NCBI RefSeq assembly: GCF_001469025.1
Contig: NZ_LNIZ01000003.1
Coordinates: forward strand, 62,001-126,000
Source: Trueperella bernardiae
GTDB lineage: Bacteria > Actinomycetota > Actinomycetes > Actinomycetales > Actinomycetaceae
Reading direction: 5' to 3'
Length of the DNA: 64,000 bases
Within the stretch, counting starts at the first letter, position 1. Each line of letters starts with the position of its first letter. A program made the translations under genes and the position numbers. This document shows, in pieces, positions 52,871 through 60,995 of the stretch. The notes under the pieces were generated by a model. It had not been told where the DNA came from, searched no databases, and saw only the letters and a list, made by a program, of their open reading frames with translations.

Positions 52871-53527
52871 CTACTCGGTCCAGCGGAGGGCGGCGAGCAT
52901 CTGCGTGAGGGTTTCCTGGGCCTCGGTGTAGGACACGGGCCGTGCGCCCTTCGCCTCGACCTCGCGGTACATCGCCGGCTCGGCCAGGAAGTGGGCGACG
53001 CCACGGCGCAGCAGGTTGGGTAGCGGCTTGCGGGCCTCGTCCAGGTCGCGCATGAGGCGGAACCAGAAGGTTTGCAGGCGCGGGCGCTTGATGCACAGGG
53101 CGTCGGCGAGGATGCCCTCACGCTTGAGATCGTCAATGATTTCGGGGGCGAAGATCCCCTCTGCTAGCACGTAGCGGCGGCCCTCCATATCGAGGTTGCG
53201 CTCGCCCACGCGCGTGGAGGTGGGGATGTCGTAGACCGGCACCGTGGTCGAACCGGTGGTGCACAGGTCCACCAGCGCGTCCACCGCGCCCTGGCGGTCC
53301 CACGTGGACGGCGAATCCCAGTCAACCATCCCGTGGCGCATAGGCATCCCCGGCCGGTCCCCGTCATAGTAAAAGTCGTCGAGTGAGACCACCGGCAGGC
53401 CCGTGCGTGTGGTGAAACGCGTCTTGCCGCTGCCCGATGCGCCCATCACCAAGATGACGCGCGCATTCGGCTGGCGCGCGGATTCGGGCAGGTCAAACAG
53501 GCCATCATTCGACAGGGGAGTGGACAT
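52871..53527 (-). CDS. Uridine kinase-like P-loop protein
   Basis: 218 residues. VILVMGASGSGKTRFTTRTG is a Walker A, VVSLDDFYYDGDRPGMPM the substrate loop and Walker B-like strand, VDWDSPSTWDRQGAVDALVD and RRYVLAEGIFAPEIIDDL further uridine kinase/phosphoribulokinase-type segments. Members of this actinobacterial group are usually annotated as uridine kinase; the true substrate has not been established for this branch. It stands alone between glpF and the SMP-30 gene. The ATG at 53527 begins MSTPLSNDG. Confidence 0.75.
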   Translation of the reverse strand: MSTPLSNDGLFDLPESARQPNARVILVMGASGSGKTRFTTRTGLPVVSLDDFYYDGDRPGMPMRHGMVDWDSPSTWDRQGAVDALVDLCTTGSTTVPVYDIPTSTRVGERNLDMEGRRYVLAEGIFAPEIIDDLKREGILADALCIKRPRLQTFWFRLMRDLDEARKPLPNLLRRGVAHFLAEPAMYREVEAKGARPVSYTEAQETLTQMLAALRWTE

Positions 53528-53580
53528 GGGCCCAGTCTAACGCGCTCGGCGCCGCCGCCCCGCCAGGGAGGGGCGTTGCC

Positions 53581-53612
53581 CGCCTCACCCGCCGGGCCGG
53601 GCGGGTGAGGCG
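53581..53612. terminator. GC-rich hairpin
   Basis: CGCCTCACCCGCC (53581-53593) pairs perfectly with 53600-53612 around GGGCCG. It lies between the uridine kinase-like start and the 3' end of the SMP-30 gene on the same strand, as a possible terminator of the latter. Confidence 0.55.
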
Positions 53613-53640
53613 GGGGTGGGAAGTCGCGCTGCCCGTCAAA

Positions 53641-53702
53641 GATCAGGACTTTGAGTGCGAAAAGCCCGGTTTTGGCGACGAAAACTTCCAGGGTCCTGAT
53701 AT
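53641..53702. repeat. Imperfect long palindrome after the SMP-30 gene
   Basis: ATCAGGAC (53642-53649) and GTCCTGAT (53693-53700) are perfect outer arms. Inside, AAAAGCCCGGTTTT forms a second small hairpin. At about 60 bp it resembles the family 1 repeats in size, with different sequence. It lies 23 bp after the SMP-30 gene stop, so a terminator role is likely. Confidence 0.5.
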
Positions 53703-53724
53703 TCGACGTGGGCTCAGGCCGGGC

Positions 53725-54564
53725 TCAGCCCGCGAAGGGAGTGACCGGCACGCCGGGGACCTCGGCGCGGGCGCGGAAAATCGCGCCCGCGCCCGGCTCC
53801 GGGTCGTCCAAATTCTCCCTCGATGTGGTGACGAAGACGTCGCGGCCGTCCTCCCCGCCGAGCGTGACAGCCGTAACCAGCCGTACCGGGAGGTCCCATT
53901 CGCCCAACACCTCGGCGTCGGGGGAGTAGAGCCTGATCTTGCCCACGCGGTTGAGTGCCACCCACACGTTCCCCGCTCTATCGACTGCCAGCCCGTCCGG
54001 GCTCGTGCCCGTGGCCTCGTGGAACTCGCGGCGGCCCACCAGCTCTCGGTCCACCACGTTGAACACGTCAGTGCGCCGGGTGGCCGTGTCATGGTAGTAG
54101 GCCCGCTCGCCGGCGGGGGAGAAGGCAATGCCGTTGGAGGTGGTGACGCTGGGCAGCACCACGCGCGAGGTCAGGTCGGGGGAGATCTTGTACAGCTTGC
54201 CGGCGCCCGGCACCCGCGTGTAGGACATCGAGCCGGCGTACAGGTTGCCCCACGGGTCGGTGCCGCCCTCGTTCATGCGCACGTCGGTATCGGACCAGAG
54301 CTCTGACAGTGCGCGGACGTCGCCGAAGGGCTCATCGGCCAGTCCGAGCCCGCGCTCGAGCCCTACCACGAATCCGCCACTCGCCCGCGGCCGTACGAAG
54401 GCGGCCACCGGCGAGCCGGTGTGGAGGCGGTGAATGGATCCGTCGGGCAGGAGGGTCAGGAGGTCTCCGGCGAGCATGTCCACGAAGCGCAGGCCGCCCC
54501 ACTCCTCGGACCAGCAGGGCCCCTCGCCGTGGTAGGCGACGGGATCGGTGATCTGTTCAAACAT
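53725..54564 (-). CDS. SMP-30/gluconolactonase family protein
   Basis: 279 residues, a six-bladed beta-propeller. GEGPCWSEEWGGLRFVDMLA has the metal-binding Glu, MNEGGTDPWGNLYAGSM the substrate/metal region, VTTSNGIAFSPAGERAYYHD the Asn, and SPDGLAVDRAGNVWVAL the Asp. Family members hydrolyse sugar lactones with a divalent metal; this one's substrate is unknown. No sugar dehydrogenase partner lies nearby. It is separated from glpC by the family 1 repeat, so it is probably a separate transcript. Confidence 0.85.
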   Translation of the reverse strand: MFEQITDPVAYHGEGPCWSEEWGGLRFVDMLAGDLLTLLPDGSIHRLHTGSPVAAFVRPRASGGFVVGLERGLGLADEPFGDVRALSELWSDTDVRMNEGGTDPWGNLYAGSMSYTRVPGAGKLYKISPDLTSRVVLPSVTTSNGIAFSPAGERAYYHDTATRRTDVFNVVDRELVGRREFHEATGTSPDGLAVDRAGNVWVALNRVGKIRLYSPDAEVLGEWDLPVRLVTAVTLGGEDGRDVFVTTSRENLDDPEPGAGAIFRARAEVPGVPVTPFAG

Positions 54565-54757
54565 GGCTCAAGTATCGCAGATCCCGCCCGCGCAGCAACC
54601 AGTCGCTGCCTGCGCATCAACCATTCAGGTCGGGTCAGCAGCGGGGACCTGCGCCTTCGGCAGTCGCCCCATCACCTTGAGCGGTGAGGCTTCATCCCTC
54701 CCCGCCGGCACGACTGCCGCCGGCAACGAGTTGCAACCCGGTCAGGAGGCGAGCATG

Positions 54758-54835
54758 AAAATAACCTGGACGATTTCCGGGCGTTCTCCTCATATACGAA
54801 GATAGCCCCAGAATCGTCCAGGTTATTTTAATCGC
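54758..54835. repeat. Interspersed palindromic repeat, family 1, copy C
   Basis: AAAATAACCTGGACGATT (54758-54775) pairs perfectly with 54812-54829. The inner arms are less regular (CCGGGCGTTCTCC against GAAGATAGCCCC), and the loop includes CATATACG. ATTTTAAT follows the outer arm. It begins 25 bp beyond the glpC stop codon on the glp operon's downstream side, in the place of a terminator. The rest of 54565-54757 contains only a GCCGGC hairpin near 54705-54725. Confidence 0.85.
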
Positions 54836-54859
54836 CGGCGGTAGCCGCCACCGAGCCAG

Positions 54860-56104
54860 TTACGCCAGCCCGAGCGCCCGGTGGATCACCTCGATCGGGT
54901 GGATGACCGTGGCGCCGGAGCCTTTGCGGATCTGCCAGCGGCAGGTCTCGGTCTCGCACGCGGCGAGCTTGGGGTTGGTGCGCTTGATCATGTCGAACAG
55001 CGGCTTGCCCACGGCCTGCGCGATCTCGTACTTTTCCTTCTTCAGGCCGTACGTGCCCGCGATGCCACAGCAGGCCTCGCCGGACTCGATCACCGTGACG
55101 CCGGGGACGGTCTCCATCATCCGGATCGCGGGCTTGCCGATGCCCTGGCTCTTGACCTGGCACGGCTGGTGGTAGGGGATCGTGATGTCCCAGCGCTTGA
55201 GCTCCTCGACCGGGAACTCACCGGCGTCGATGAGCTCAAGAATGAACTCGGAGATCTCCACGGTGCGCGATCCGACGTCGAGCAGCGTGGGATCGTCCAG
55301 GCCCATGATCTCGTGGGCCTCGTGGCGCAGCATGCCCGCGCACGATCCCGACGCCGACACGATGGTCAGGTCCTTGCCCGCGGCGTTGAGCTGGTCGCAC
55401 AGTTGGCGAACCTTCTTCGACGCACGCCCGAACAGGCCGTTGGACTGGTGTGCCAGGCCGCAGCAGCCCTGCTTCGGCACGAGCACCTCATACCCGAGCT
55501 TCTCCAGCACTTCCACCGCGGCCTTCGACGTGGCGACCTCGAAGTAGCCGCCCGCGCAGCCGTGGAAGAACACGATCGGTCCCTTGGAGAAGGGGCCGGT
55601 GCGCTCCTTTTCGTGCTTCTTGAACCAGCTCATGAACGTGGAGGTCTGGGCCTTGGGCACGGGCGCGTCACGGTGAATGCCGATGACCTTCTCCACGATC
55701 GTGCGCACCGGCTTGTTGGCCAGTGCCACGTTCGCGATCGGGGCGAACGGGGTCATGAGCTTGCCTTCAAGTTCGGTTTCGGGGATGATCCGGTCGCGCA
55801 GCGGCATGTGGTCTGCCTTCATCACGGCACGCGCCTGGGCGTTGATCTCGGCGATCTTCACGCCCTGCGGGCACGTGGTGGTGCAGATCGAGCACCCGGA
55901 GCAGTAGTCGAGGGACTTGTCCACGCTGGCGCCGTTGCGGAAGCGCTCAGCCTGCGGCCCCACGAACTTCGGGCCGGAGAAGAGCGGGGTGGCGCGCACA
56001 ACCGGGCACTGCGACTCGCAGATCGTACACTTGACGCACGCGTCGAGGGACGCGCGGGCCAGGGAGGCCTTGGCGTGCTCGAGTGGGTTAACAACGGTGG
56101 TCAT
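54860..56104 (-). CDS. glpC: Anaerobic glycerol-3-phosphate dehydrogenase subunit C
   Basis: 414 residues. Two 4Fe-4S motifs lie near the N-terminus: CVKCTICESQCPVVRATPLF and CSGCSICTTTCPQGV. Two CCG modules follow: FFHGCAGGYFEVATSKAAVE...KQGCCGLAHQSNGLF and YHQPCQVKSQGIG...GEACCGIAGTYGLKKEKYE. GlpC anchors the complex to the membrane and passes electrons to menaquinone. The ATG is two bases beyond the glpB stop. It is the last gene of glpA-glpB-glpC. Confidence 0.95.
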   Translation of the reverse strand: MTTVVNPLEHAKASLARASLDACVKCTICESQCPVVRATPLFSGPKFVGPQAERFRNGASVDKSLDYCSGCSICTTTCPQGVKIAEINAQARAVMKADHMPLRDRIIPETELEGKLMTPFAPIANVALANKPVRTIVEKVIGIHRDAPVPKAQTSTFMSWFKKHEKERTGPFSKGPIVFFHGCAGGYFEVATSKAAVEVLEKLGYEVLVPKQGCCGLAHQSNGLFGRASKKVRQLCDQLNAAGKDLTIVSASGSCAGMLRHEAHEIMGLDDPTLLDVGSRTVEISEFILELIDAGEFPVEELKRWDITIPYHQPCQVKSQGIGKPAIRMMETVPGVTVIESGEACCGIAGTYGLKKEKYEIAQAVGKPLFDMIKRTNPKLAACETETCRWQIRKGSGATVIHPIEVIHRALGLA

Positions 56105-56106
56105 GA

Positions 56107-57369
56107 TTAATCCCTCCTGAGGATTGCACGGGTGGCGGCAACAGCGCTGCCGAGCGCGATGCCTTCACCGGACTTCTCGCTCCACGGGCGGGCGCCACCG
56201 ATGATGGAGCCTGCCAAGTAGAGGTTGTCGTAGACCGGGCGGTCGCCGTCGAGCGGCAACATGTCTTCGTTGACGCTCACCCCGGTTCCGAAGAGGTCCT
56301 TGCCGTCGACGATGACCGAGCCGGTCACGCCCGTCGTTTCGGCGTCCTCGGCGTCGAGGAACGTCAGCGGCAGGTCGAAGACGCGCTCGCGGATGTCTCC
56401 GTAGGAGTCGCGCTGGATGGTGCCGGACTCGAGACCGCCGCCGGCGTAGACCACGGCGTCGACCTTGTTGGTGGTGACGCGGCCGGCGCGCTGGACCTTG
56501 AGCGCGGTCACGTGGCCGCCGTCTGCCTCGAAGCCGATGACTTCGGCGTTGAGGGAGATGTCGACCCGCTTGTCGTGGCAGAGCTGGATGAGCACGTCGT
56601 TGATGCGGCGGCCGGGGATCGACGGCGGCGGGACCGGGACCTCGCCCACGGGCACGCCGAGCTCGGCGGCGATCTCCTGGTAAGCGTCGGGCGAAAAGCC
56701 GAGGATCGCGGGCAGGAGGATCGTTTCGCCCGCGCGGACGTGGCCGCGCAGCTCGTTGATGAGCGAATCGCGAGTGGCCGGGCCGTCCAGCCCGGCGGTG
56801 CCGTCGAAGGCGCGGGCGAAGGTGGTGCCCGTGGAGTCGGCCTCCGGCTTGCGTGGCGCGAGCGAGATGGTCACGGCCCGTGTCTCAACCTTGGCCAGCG
56901 GGGAACGGGCGAGGTTGTCGGCGATGAAGGCCGCGGGGAAGTCGCGGAACTGGCGGATGCCGACCACCAGGAACTTCTTCCCGTCCTCCATGAGGGAGGG
57001 GACCATCGTGTTCTGCACCGCGATCGTGGGGCGAACCGCGCCGATCGCGGTGGGGATGAGGACGTTCTTGCCCGGCTTGGCGAACAGGCCGGTGGTGGCA
57101 CACAGCCAGTCCACGCCCTCACGCACCGCGTCCGCCCCAATGGAGGCGTACGGGTGGCCGGGCTCCTTGGCCACGAGCTTTTCGATCTCGGCGTACGGGT
57201 CGGAGATGGGGTGGCCGTCCTTGTCCCAGCCGTAAACATCGAGCGTGCCCGAGGACAGGAGCAGGCCGCCCCAGCCCTTGGTCACGATGTCGACGTGGTG
57301 GCCGGCCTCGCGCAACTTGAGCGCTGCCGTGAGGCCCGCAAGGCCTGAACCAATAACAATGATGCGCAT
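56107..57369 (-). CDS. glpB: Anaerobic glycerol-3-phosphate dehydrogenase subunit B
   Basis: 420 residues. MRIIVIGSGLAGLTAALKLR is the FAD/FMN-binding Rossmann loop; VVYAGGGLESGTIQRDSYGD and SVNEDMLPLDGDRPVYDNLY close the flavoprotein fold. GlpB works with GlpA in the soluble part of the complex. It begins 12 bp after glpA, behind AAAGGAGAAG, and its end carries the glpC ribosome site (GGAGGGA). Confidence 0.94.
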   Translation of the reverse strand: MRIIVIGSGLAGLTAALKLREAGHHVDIVTKGWGGLLLSSGTLDVYGWDKDGHPISDPYAEIEKLVAKEPGHPYASIGADAVREGVDWLCATTGLFAKPGKNVLIPTAIGAVRPTIAVQNTMVPSLMEDGKKFLVVGIRQFRDFPAAFIADNLARSPLAKVETRAVTISLAPRKPEADSTGTTFARAFDGTAGLDGPATRDSLINELRGHVRAGETILLPAILGFSPDAYQEIAAELGVPVGEVPVPPPSIPGRRINDVLIQLCHDKRVDISLNAEVIGFEADGGHVTALKVQRAGRVTTNKVDAVVYAGGGLESGTIQRDSYGDIRERVFDLPLTFLDAEDAETTGVTGSVIVDGKDLFGTGVSVNEDMLPLDGDRPVYDNLYLAGSIIGGARPWSEKSGEGIALGSAVAATRAILRRD

Positions 57370-57381
57370 GATTCTTCTCCT

Positions 57382-59019
57382 TTATGCCACCGAGGGGCGG
57401 CCGTGGATGAGCTCGAGGTCGCCCGTGGCACGCACGGCCTTCTCGGTCGGGGCCGGCAGATGGTCGATGTCGAGGTTGCCGGCGAGGATCCACTTGTTCA
57501 GCGTGGCCTCGCGCAGCTGCTCGCCGTACATGAGGGATTCGAGGCCCGAGTAGCGGTTCTTGACGAACAGGCGCAGCATCGACGACGTCCGGTCCGCGTT
57601 CTCTTCGCGCTCCAGGCGACCCGCCAGGGCCTCGTGCATGATGCCCGCGGCGCGCATGCCACAGAACGTGCCCTGGCAGGGGCCCATCCCGAGGCGGGTG
57701 CGGCGGCGGATGTCGTCAAGGTTGGCCTCCGGCTGCTTGGCCAGTTCCTTCTCAATCGTGGAGCGGGGCAGGAGCTCGCACTCACAGATGATCGGGTCTT
57801 CGAAGCGGTCGGCTTCGGCTTCCTCCAGCCTGTCCGTGACCCGGTGGGTACGGGTGGCGTTCGAGGGCACGGCCTCGGTTTCGGTGGTGCACTCGACGAA
57901 CTCGTCCATCTGCTCAAGCAGCGCGTCCACGATGTTCTTCGCCATGAGGCGGTAGGTGGTGAGCTTGCCGCCGGCGATGGTGAAGAAGCCCTTCACACCG
58001 TCGCGCGTGGAGTGGTCGATGATCGACATGCCGCGCGACATGTGGCGCGTATCAGAGGCATCCACGCGCGAGTCCTTGACCAGCGGGCGGGCGCCGGCCC
58101 ACGCGTGAACCGCGCGCGCCTTGCGGAAGCCCGGCACCAGGTCTTCGCCCGAGTCGAGCATCTGCTGGACCTCGGAGTTGCGGATGACGAGGAAGTCCGG
58201 ATCGTCTTCCTTCTGATCCGTGGTGCCAATGATTGAGACGGTGTGGGCCGGGACGATGATGTCGCCGTCGGCGGGGTGGATACAGCGGTTGACCACGTGG
58301 TTGACGAGGCGGTGGTTCATCGCGATCATGATGCCGCGCCCGGGCACGACGTCGACCCCGTGGCAGCCCGCCATCTTCGCGATCTGGCCCGCCCAGGGGC
58401 CGCCGCAGTTGATGGCCGCACGGCAGTTGATGCGGACCTCTTCGCCCGTCTTCTCATCCGTGCAGACCACCTGGGAGACCTGGCCGTCCTGGTTTTCAAT
58501 CTTGGTGACCCGGTGGTAGGTCAGGCACTGGGCGCCGTAGGCCTTGGCGGACTCGACCGCGCCCCAGACCATGCCCCAGCCGTCAATTGAGCCGTCACGC
58601 ACGCGGAACGCGCGCTGGATGCCCGGGTTGAGGCGCGGCTCGATGCGCAACGCCTCAGCGACGTCGAGCTCCTCGGCCGGCACCTGCGTTTCGCGGGCCG
58701 CGGGCAGGAAGCGGGTGGAGAATTCCGGATCGTCATTCGGGCCGACGACGAACAGGCCGCCGGTCTCCTCCACCGATTCGGGGTGAATTCGGCGCAGGAT
58801 CTCATTTTCCTCGGCGCACTCAGTGGCCGAGTGGGGGTCCGAAATGACGTAACGGCCACCCGAATGGAGCAGGCCGTGGAACCGCCCGGAGGTTCCCTGT
58901 GCCAGATCGGCACGCTCGACAAGGACAGCAGAGAAGCCACGCATGGCCAGATCGCGTAATGCGCCAGCCCCGGTTGCTCCACCGCCTATAACAACAACAT
59001 CGGTGTTTATAGTTTTCAT
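57382..59019 (-). CDS. glpA: Anaerobic glycerol-3-phosphate dehydrogenase subunit A
   Basis: 545 residues. TDVVVIGGGATGAGALRDLA binds FAD; GTSGRFHGLLHSGGRYVISD is the DAO-family active-site stretch. A bacterioferritin-associated-ferredoxin-like Cys region near the C-terminus (CECELLPRS... MGPCQGTFCGMRAAG) carries the 2Fe-2S-type ligands. GlpA oxidises glycerol-3-phosphate to dihydroxyacetone phosphate under anaerobic conditions. It heads the operon and is divergent from the SorC-type regulator, with 181 bp between the starts. Confidence 0.96.
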   Translation of the reverse strand: MKTINTDVVVIGGGATGAGALRDLAMRGFSAVLVERADLAQGTSGRFHGLLHSGGRYVISDPHSATECAEENEILRRIHPESVEETGGLFVVGPNDDPEFSTRFLPAARETQVPAEELDVAEALRIEPRLNPGIQRAFRVRDGSIDGWGMVWGAVESAKAYGAQCLTYHRVTKIENQDGQVSQVVCTDEKTGEEVRINCRAAINCGGPWAGQIAKMAGCHGVDVVPGRGIMIAMNHRLVNHVVNRCIHPADGDIIVPAHTVSIIGTTDQKEDDPDFLVIRNSEVQQMLDSGEDLVPGFRKARAVHAWAGARPLVKDSRVDASDTRHMSRGMSIIDHSTRDGVKGFFTIAGGKLTTYRLMAKNIVDALLEQMDEFVECTTETEAVPSNATRTHRVTDRLEEAEADRFEDPIICECELLPRSTIEKELAKQPEANLDDIRRRTRLGMGPCQGTFCGMRAAGIMHEALAGRLEREENADRTSSMLRLFVKNRYSGLESLMYGEQLREATLNKWILAGNLDIDHLPAPTEKAVRATGDLELIHGRPSVA

Positions 59020-59119
59020 GGTTCTTCCGATTTCTACGCGGAGACTTAATCACCAATTTACGGTGTTTTCCACGAGGCGTGGTGTGAAAACGGGGGGTTT
59101 AAAGTATTTTGGCCAAGTG

Positions 59120-59133
59120 TGCACGGCCGTGCA
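59120..59133. promoter_or_regulatory. Perfect palindrome between glpA and its likely regulator
   Basis: TGCACGGCCGTGCA is a 14-bp perfect dyad in the middle of the 181-bp divergent promoter region. TGTGAAAAC at 59083-59091 is a second candidate site, shared with the glpK upstream region. Either could be bound by the adjacent SorC/DeoR-type protein. Position is the only support. Confidence 0.45.
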
Positions 59134-59200
59134 GACGAACTGAAATGACTTGCACCCGCCGTGTAGAATATGTCTGTCGTACGTTGAGGAAAGGCCTGAG

Positions 59201-60184
59201 ATGAACCGAGAAGACCGCTCCCTTGCGGCCTATGAAGCAGCCGTCATGCACTTCATCCAGGGGGAGACGATGGAGTCGATCGCGCGCCGACTGTCCGTTT
59301 CGCGCTCCACCGTCTCCCGCCTCATCGCCGAGGCGAAGGACGAAGGTCTTATCCAGATCACCATTCACCCGCCCGAGGAGGCGGCCAGCGAGATGCAGGT
59401 GCGCCTGTCGCAGATGTTCGATGTGCATGTGAAGGTGGTGCCCGTCCCGTTTGGGGTCAATGAGACGCGCCGGCTCAACGCCGTAACCCAGGTGGCGGGC
59501 ATCATGGTCTCCGACCTCATGAAGCCCGAGTCGGTCATCGGCGTGGCCTGGGGCAACACAGTGGCCGCCGTCGTCGACCACCTCGTCCCGCGGCCCGCAC
59601 GCGGCTCGATCGCGGTCCAGCTCAACGGCGCCGCCAACGCCTCCACCAGCGGCGTGCCGTATGCCGGCTCGCTCATGGAAGCCTTCGGCCGGGCCTTCGG
59701 TGCCTCCGTCCACTACTTCGCCGTCCCCGCGTTCTTCGACTACGCCGCCACACGCGAAGCCCTGTGGCAGGAGCGCTCCATTGCGGCCGTGCGCGAGATC
59801 CAACAGCGGGCCGACATCGCTCTGTTCGGCATCGGCTCTCTCACCGCGAAGAACCCCTCCATGGTCTACTCGGGCGGCTACCTCAGCGCCGAGGAGCTCG
59901 ACTCGCTGCGCCGCGAGGGCGTGGTGGGTGACATCTGCACGGTGTTGCTTCGCGCCGACGGCTCGTGGAAGGACCTGGAGATTAACTCGCGTGCCTCCGG
60001 CCCCACGCCCACCGACCTGCGCAAGATCCCGCGGCGCATCGGCGTCGTCTCCGGCTCGGACAAGGTGGTCGCCACGGTCGCGGCCCTGCGCGCCGGCCTC
60101 ATCACGGACCTCGTGGTAGACGAGGACACCGCCGACCTCATCTACGAGTACTCGATGCGCTCCGGGCCCGGGACATTGCGATGA
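59201..60184 (+). CDS. SorC/DeoR-type transcriptional regulator, probable glycerol regulator
   Basis: 327 residues. Residues 20-45 (GETMESIARRLSVSRSTVSR) are a helix-turn-helix, and the rest is a SorC sugar-phosphate-binding domain (VIGVAWGNTVAAVVDHLVPR, GSIAVQLNGAANAS, ADIALFGIGSLTAKNPSM, VGDICTVLLRADGSW). Such proteins respond to phosphorylated metabolites; divergence from glpABC suggests glycerol-3-phosphate or dihydroxyacetone phosphate. The ATG follows GAGGAAAGG. The stop overlaps the GNAT gene (ATGA). Confidence 0.88.
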   Translation: MNREDRSLAAYEAAVMHFIQGETMESIARRLSVSRSTVSRLIAEAKDEGLIQITIHPPEEAASEMQVRLSQMFDVHVKVVPVPFGVNETRRLNAVTQVAGIMVSDLMKPESVIGVAWGNTVAAVVDHLVPRPARGSIAVQLNGAANASTSGVPYAGSLMEAFGRAFGASVHYFAVPAFFDYAATREALWQERSIAAVREIQQRADIALFGIGSLTAKNPSMVYSGGYLSAEELDSLRREGVVGDICTVLLRADGSWKDLEINSRASGPTPTDLRKIPRRIGVVSGSDKVVATVAALRAGLITDLVVDEDTADLIYEYSMRSGPGTLR

Positions 60185-60609
60185 TCCGCCCGGCGAGTGC
60201 GCGGGACGTGCACGCCATCTACGACGTCGTCCGCCCCTACGCCCACCAGCGCGTGCTCGTGGCCAAGGACCTGGTGGAATACTTCGAAAGCCTCGAAGAA
60301 TTCGTGGTGGCGGAGGTGGAGGGCGAAGTGGTCGGCTGCGGCGCCCTGCACGTCTTTAGCGAGGCCATCGCCGAAATCCGCACCCTCGCCGTCCGCGACG
60401 AGTTCCGTGGGCGCGGCATCGGCAAGACGATCGTAGACGAGCTCGAGGCGCGCGCCCGCAGTCTCGCCATCCGCCGCCTGTTCTGCCTCACCTTCGAAGT
60501 CGAGTTCTTCTCCGAGCTCGGCTACGTCCGCATCAATGACGACGCCGCAGCCCTCGCCCGGGTCAAACCCAACACCCTGGGCAATTCGCGCATGTTCAAG
60601 CAGCTCTAG
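60181..60609 (+). CDS. GNAT acetyltransferase resembling actinobacterial N-acetylglutamate synthase (ArgA type)
   Basis: 142 residues. VEGEVVGCGALHVFSEAIAE and IRTLAVRDEFRGRGIGKTIV are the GNAT core (RGRGIG binds acetyl-CoA), followed by RLFCLTFEVEFFSELGYVRI and VKPNTLGNSRMF at the end. The LFCLTFE and KPNTLGNSRM segments are those of short ArgA proteins (such as that of Mycobacterium). Those are about 30 residues longer, with an EFLDL-type segment before KPN that is missing here. It may therefore be a shortened or divergent enzyme. It overlaps the regulator by four bases. Its TAG shares CTAG with the convergent gene at 60606. Confidence 0.7.
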   Translation: MIRPASARDVHAIYDVVRPYAHQRVLVAKDLVEYFESLEEFVVAEVEGEVVGCGALHVFSEAIAEIRTLAVRDEFRGRGIGKTIVDELEARARSLAIRRLFCLTFEVEFFSELGYVRINDDAAALARVKPNTLGNSRMFKQL

Positions 60610-60995
60610 CGGTCCCGGCCGCCCTCGGCCAGGAAGTTCGCCGCCATCCGCAGCCCGATCGGGGCCTGGAGGCCGACCAGGGCGAGGATGATCGTGGTCA
60701 TGACGCCGATCCCGGCGATCGCAGTTGCCGCCACGCCCACGACCACCACCGCTGTCGCGACGAGGGCCGCCCCGCGCGTCAGGCGAGCGGCGGACGCGAG
60801 GTCGGGGTTCGGGCGTCGTGAAAGAGCGATGAGGTAGGCGCCCACTGCCACGAGCACCGCGCCCGCCCCGCCCGGGATGAGCGCGACGAGCGCGCCGTGC
60901 TTGCCGGCGATCTGGATGAGCAGGCCGAGGGCGAGGATGGTCAGCGCGAGGACGCCGAGCACGCCTCCGGCGCGGGCGAGCTTGAGTTCGTTCAT
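60606..60995 (-). CDS. Small membrane protein downstream of mutY
   Basis: 129 residues, with four hydrophobic segments: GVLGVLALTILALGLLIQIA, GALVALIPGGAGAVLVAVGA, GAALVATAVVVVGVAATAIA and GVMTTIILALVGLQAPIGLR. No named family is recognised. The ATG overlaps the mutY TGA (ATGA), so the two are translated together. Its stop overlaps that of the convergent GNAT gene. Confidence 0.7.
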   Translation of the reverse strand: MNELKLARAGGVLGVLALTILALGLLIQIAGKHGALVALIPGGAGAVLVAVGAYLIALSRRPNPDLASAARLTRGAALVATAVVVVGVAATAIAGIGVMTTIILALVGLQAPIGLRMAANFLAEGGRDR

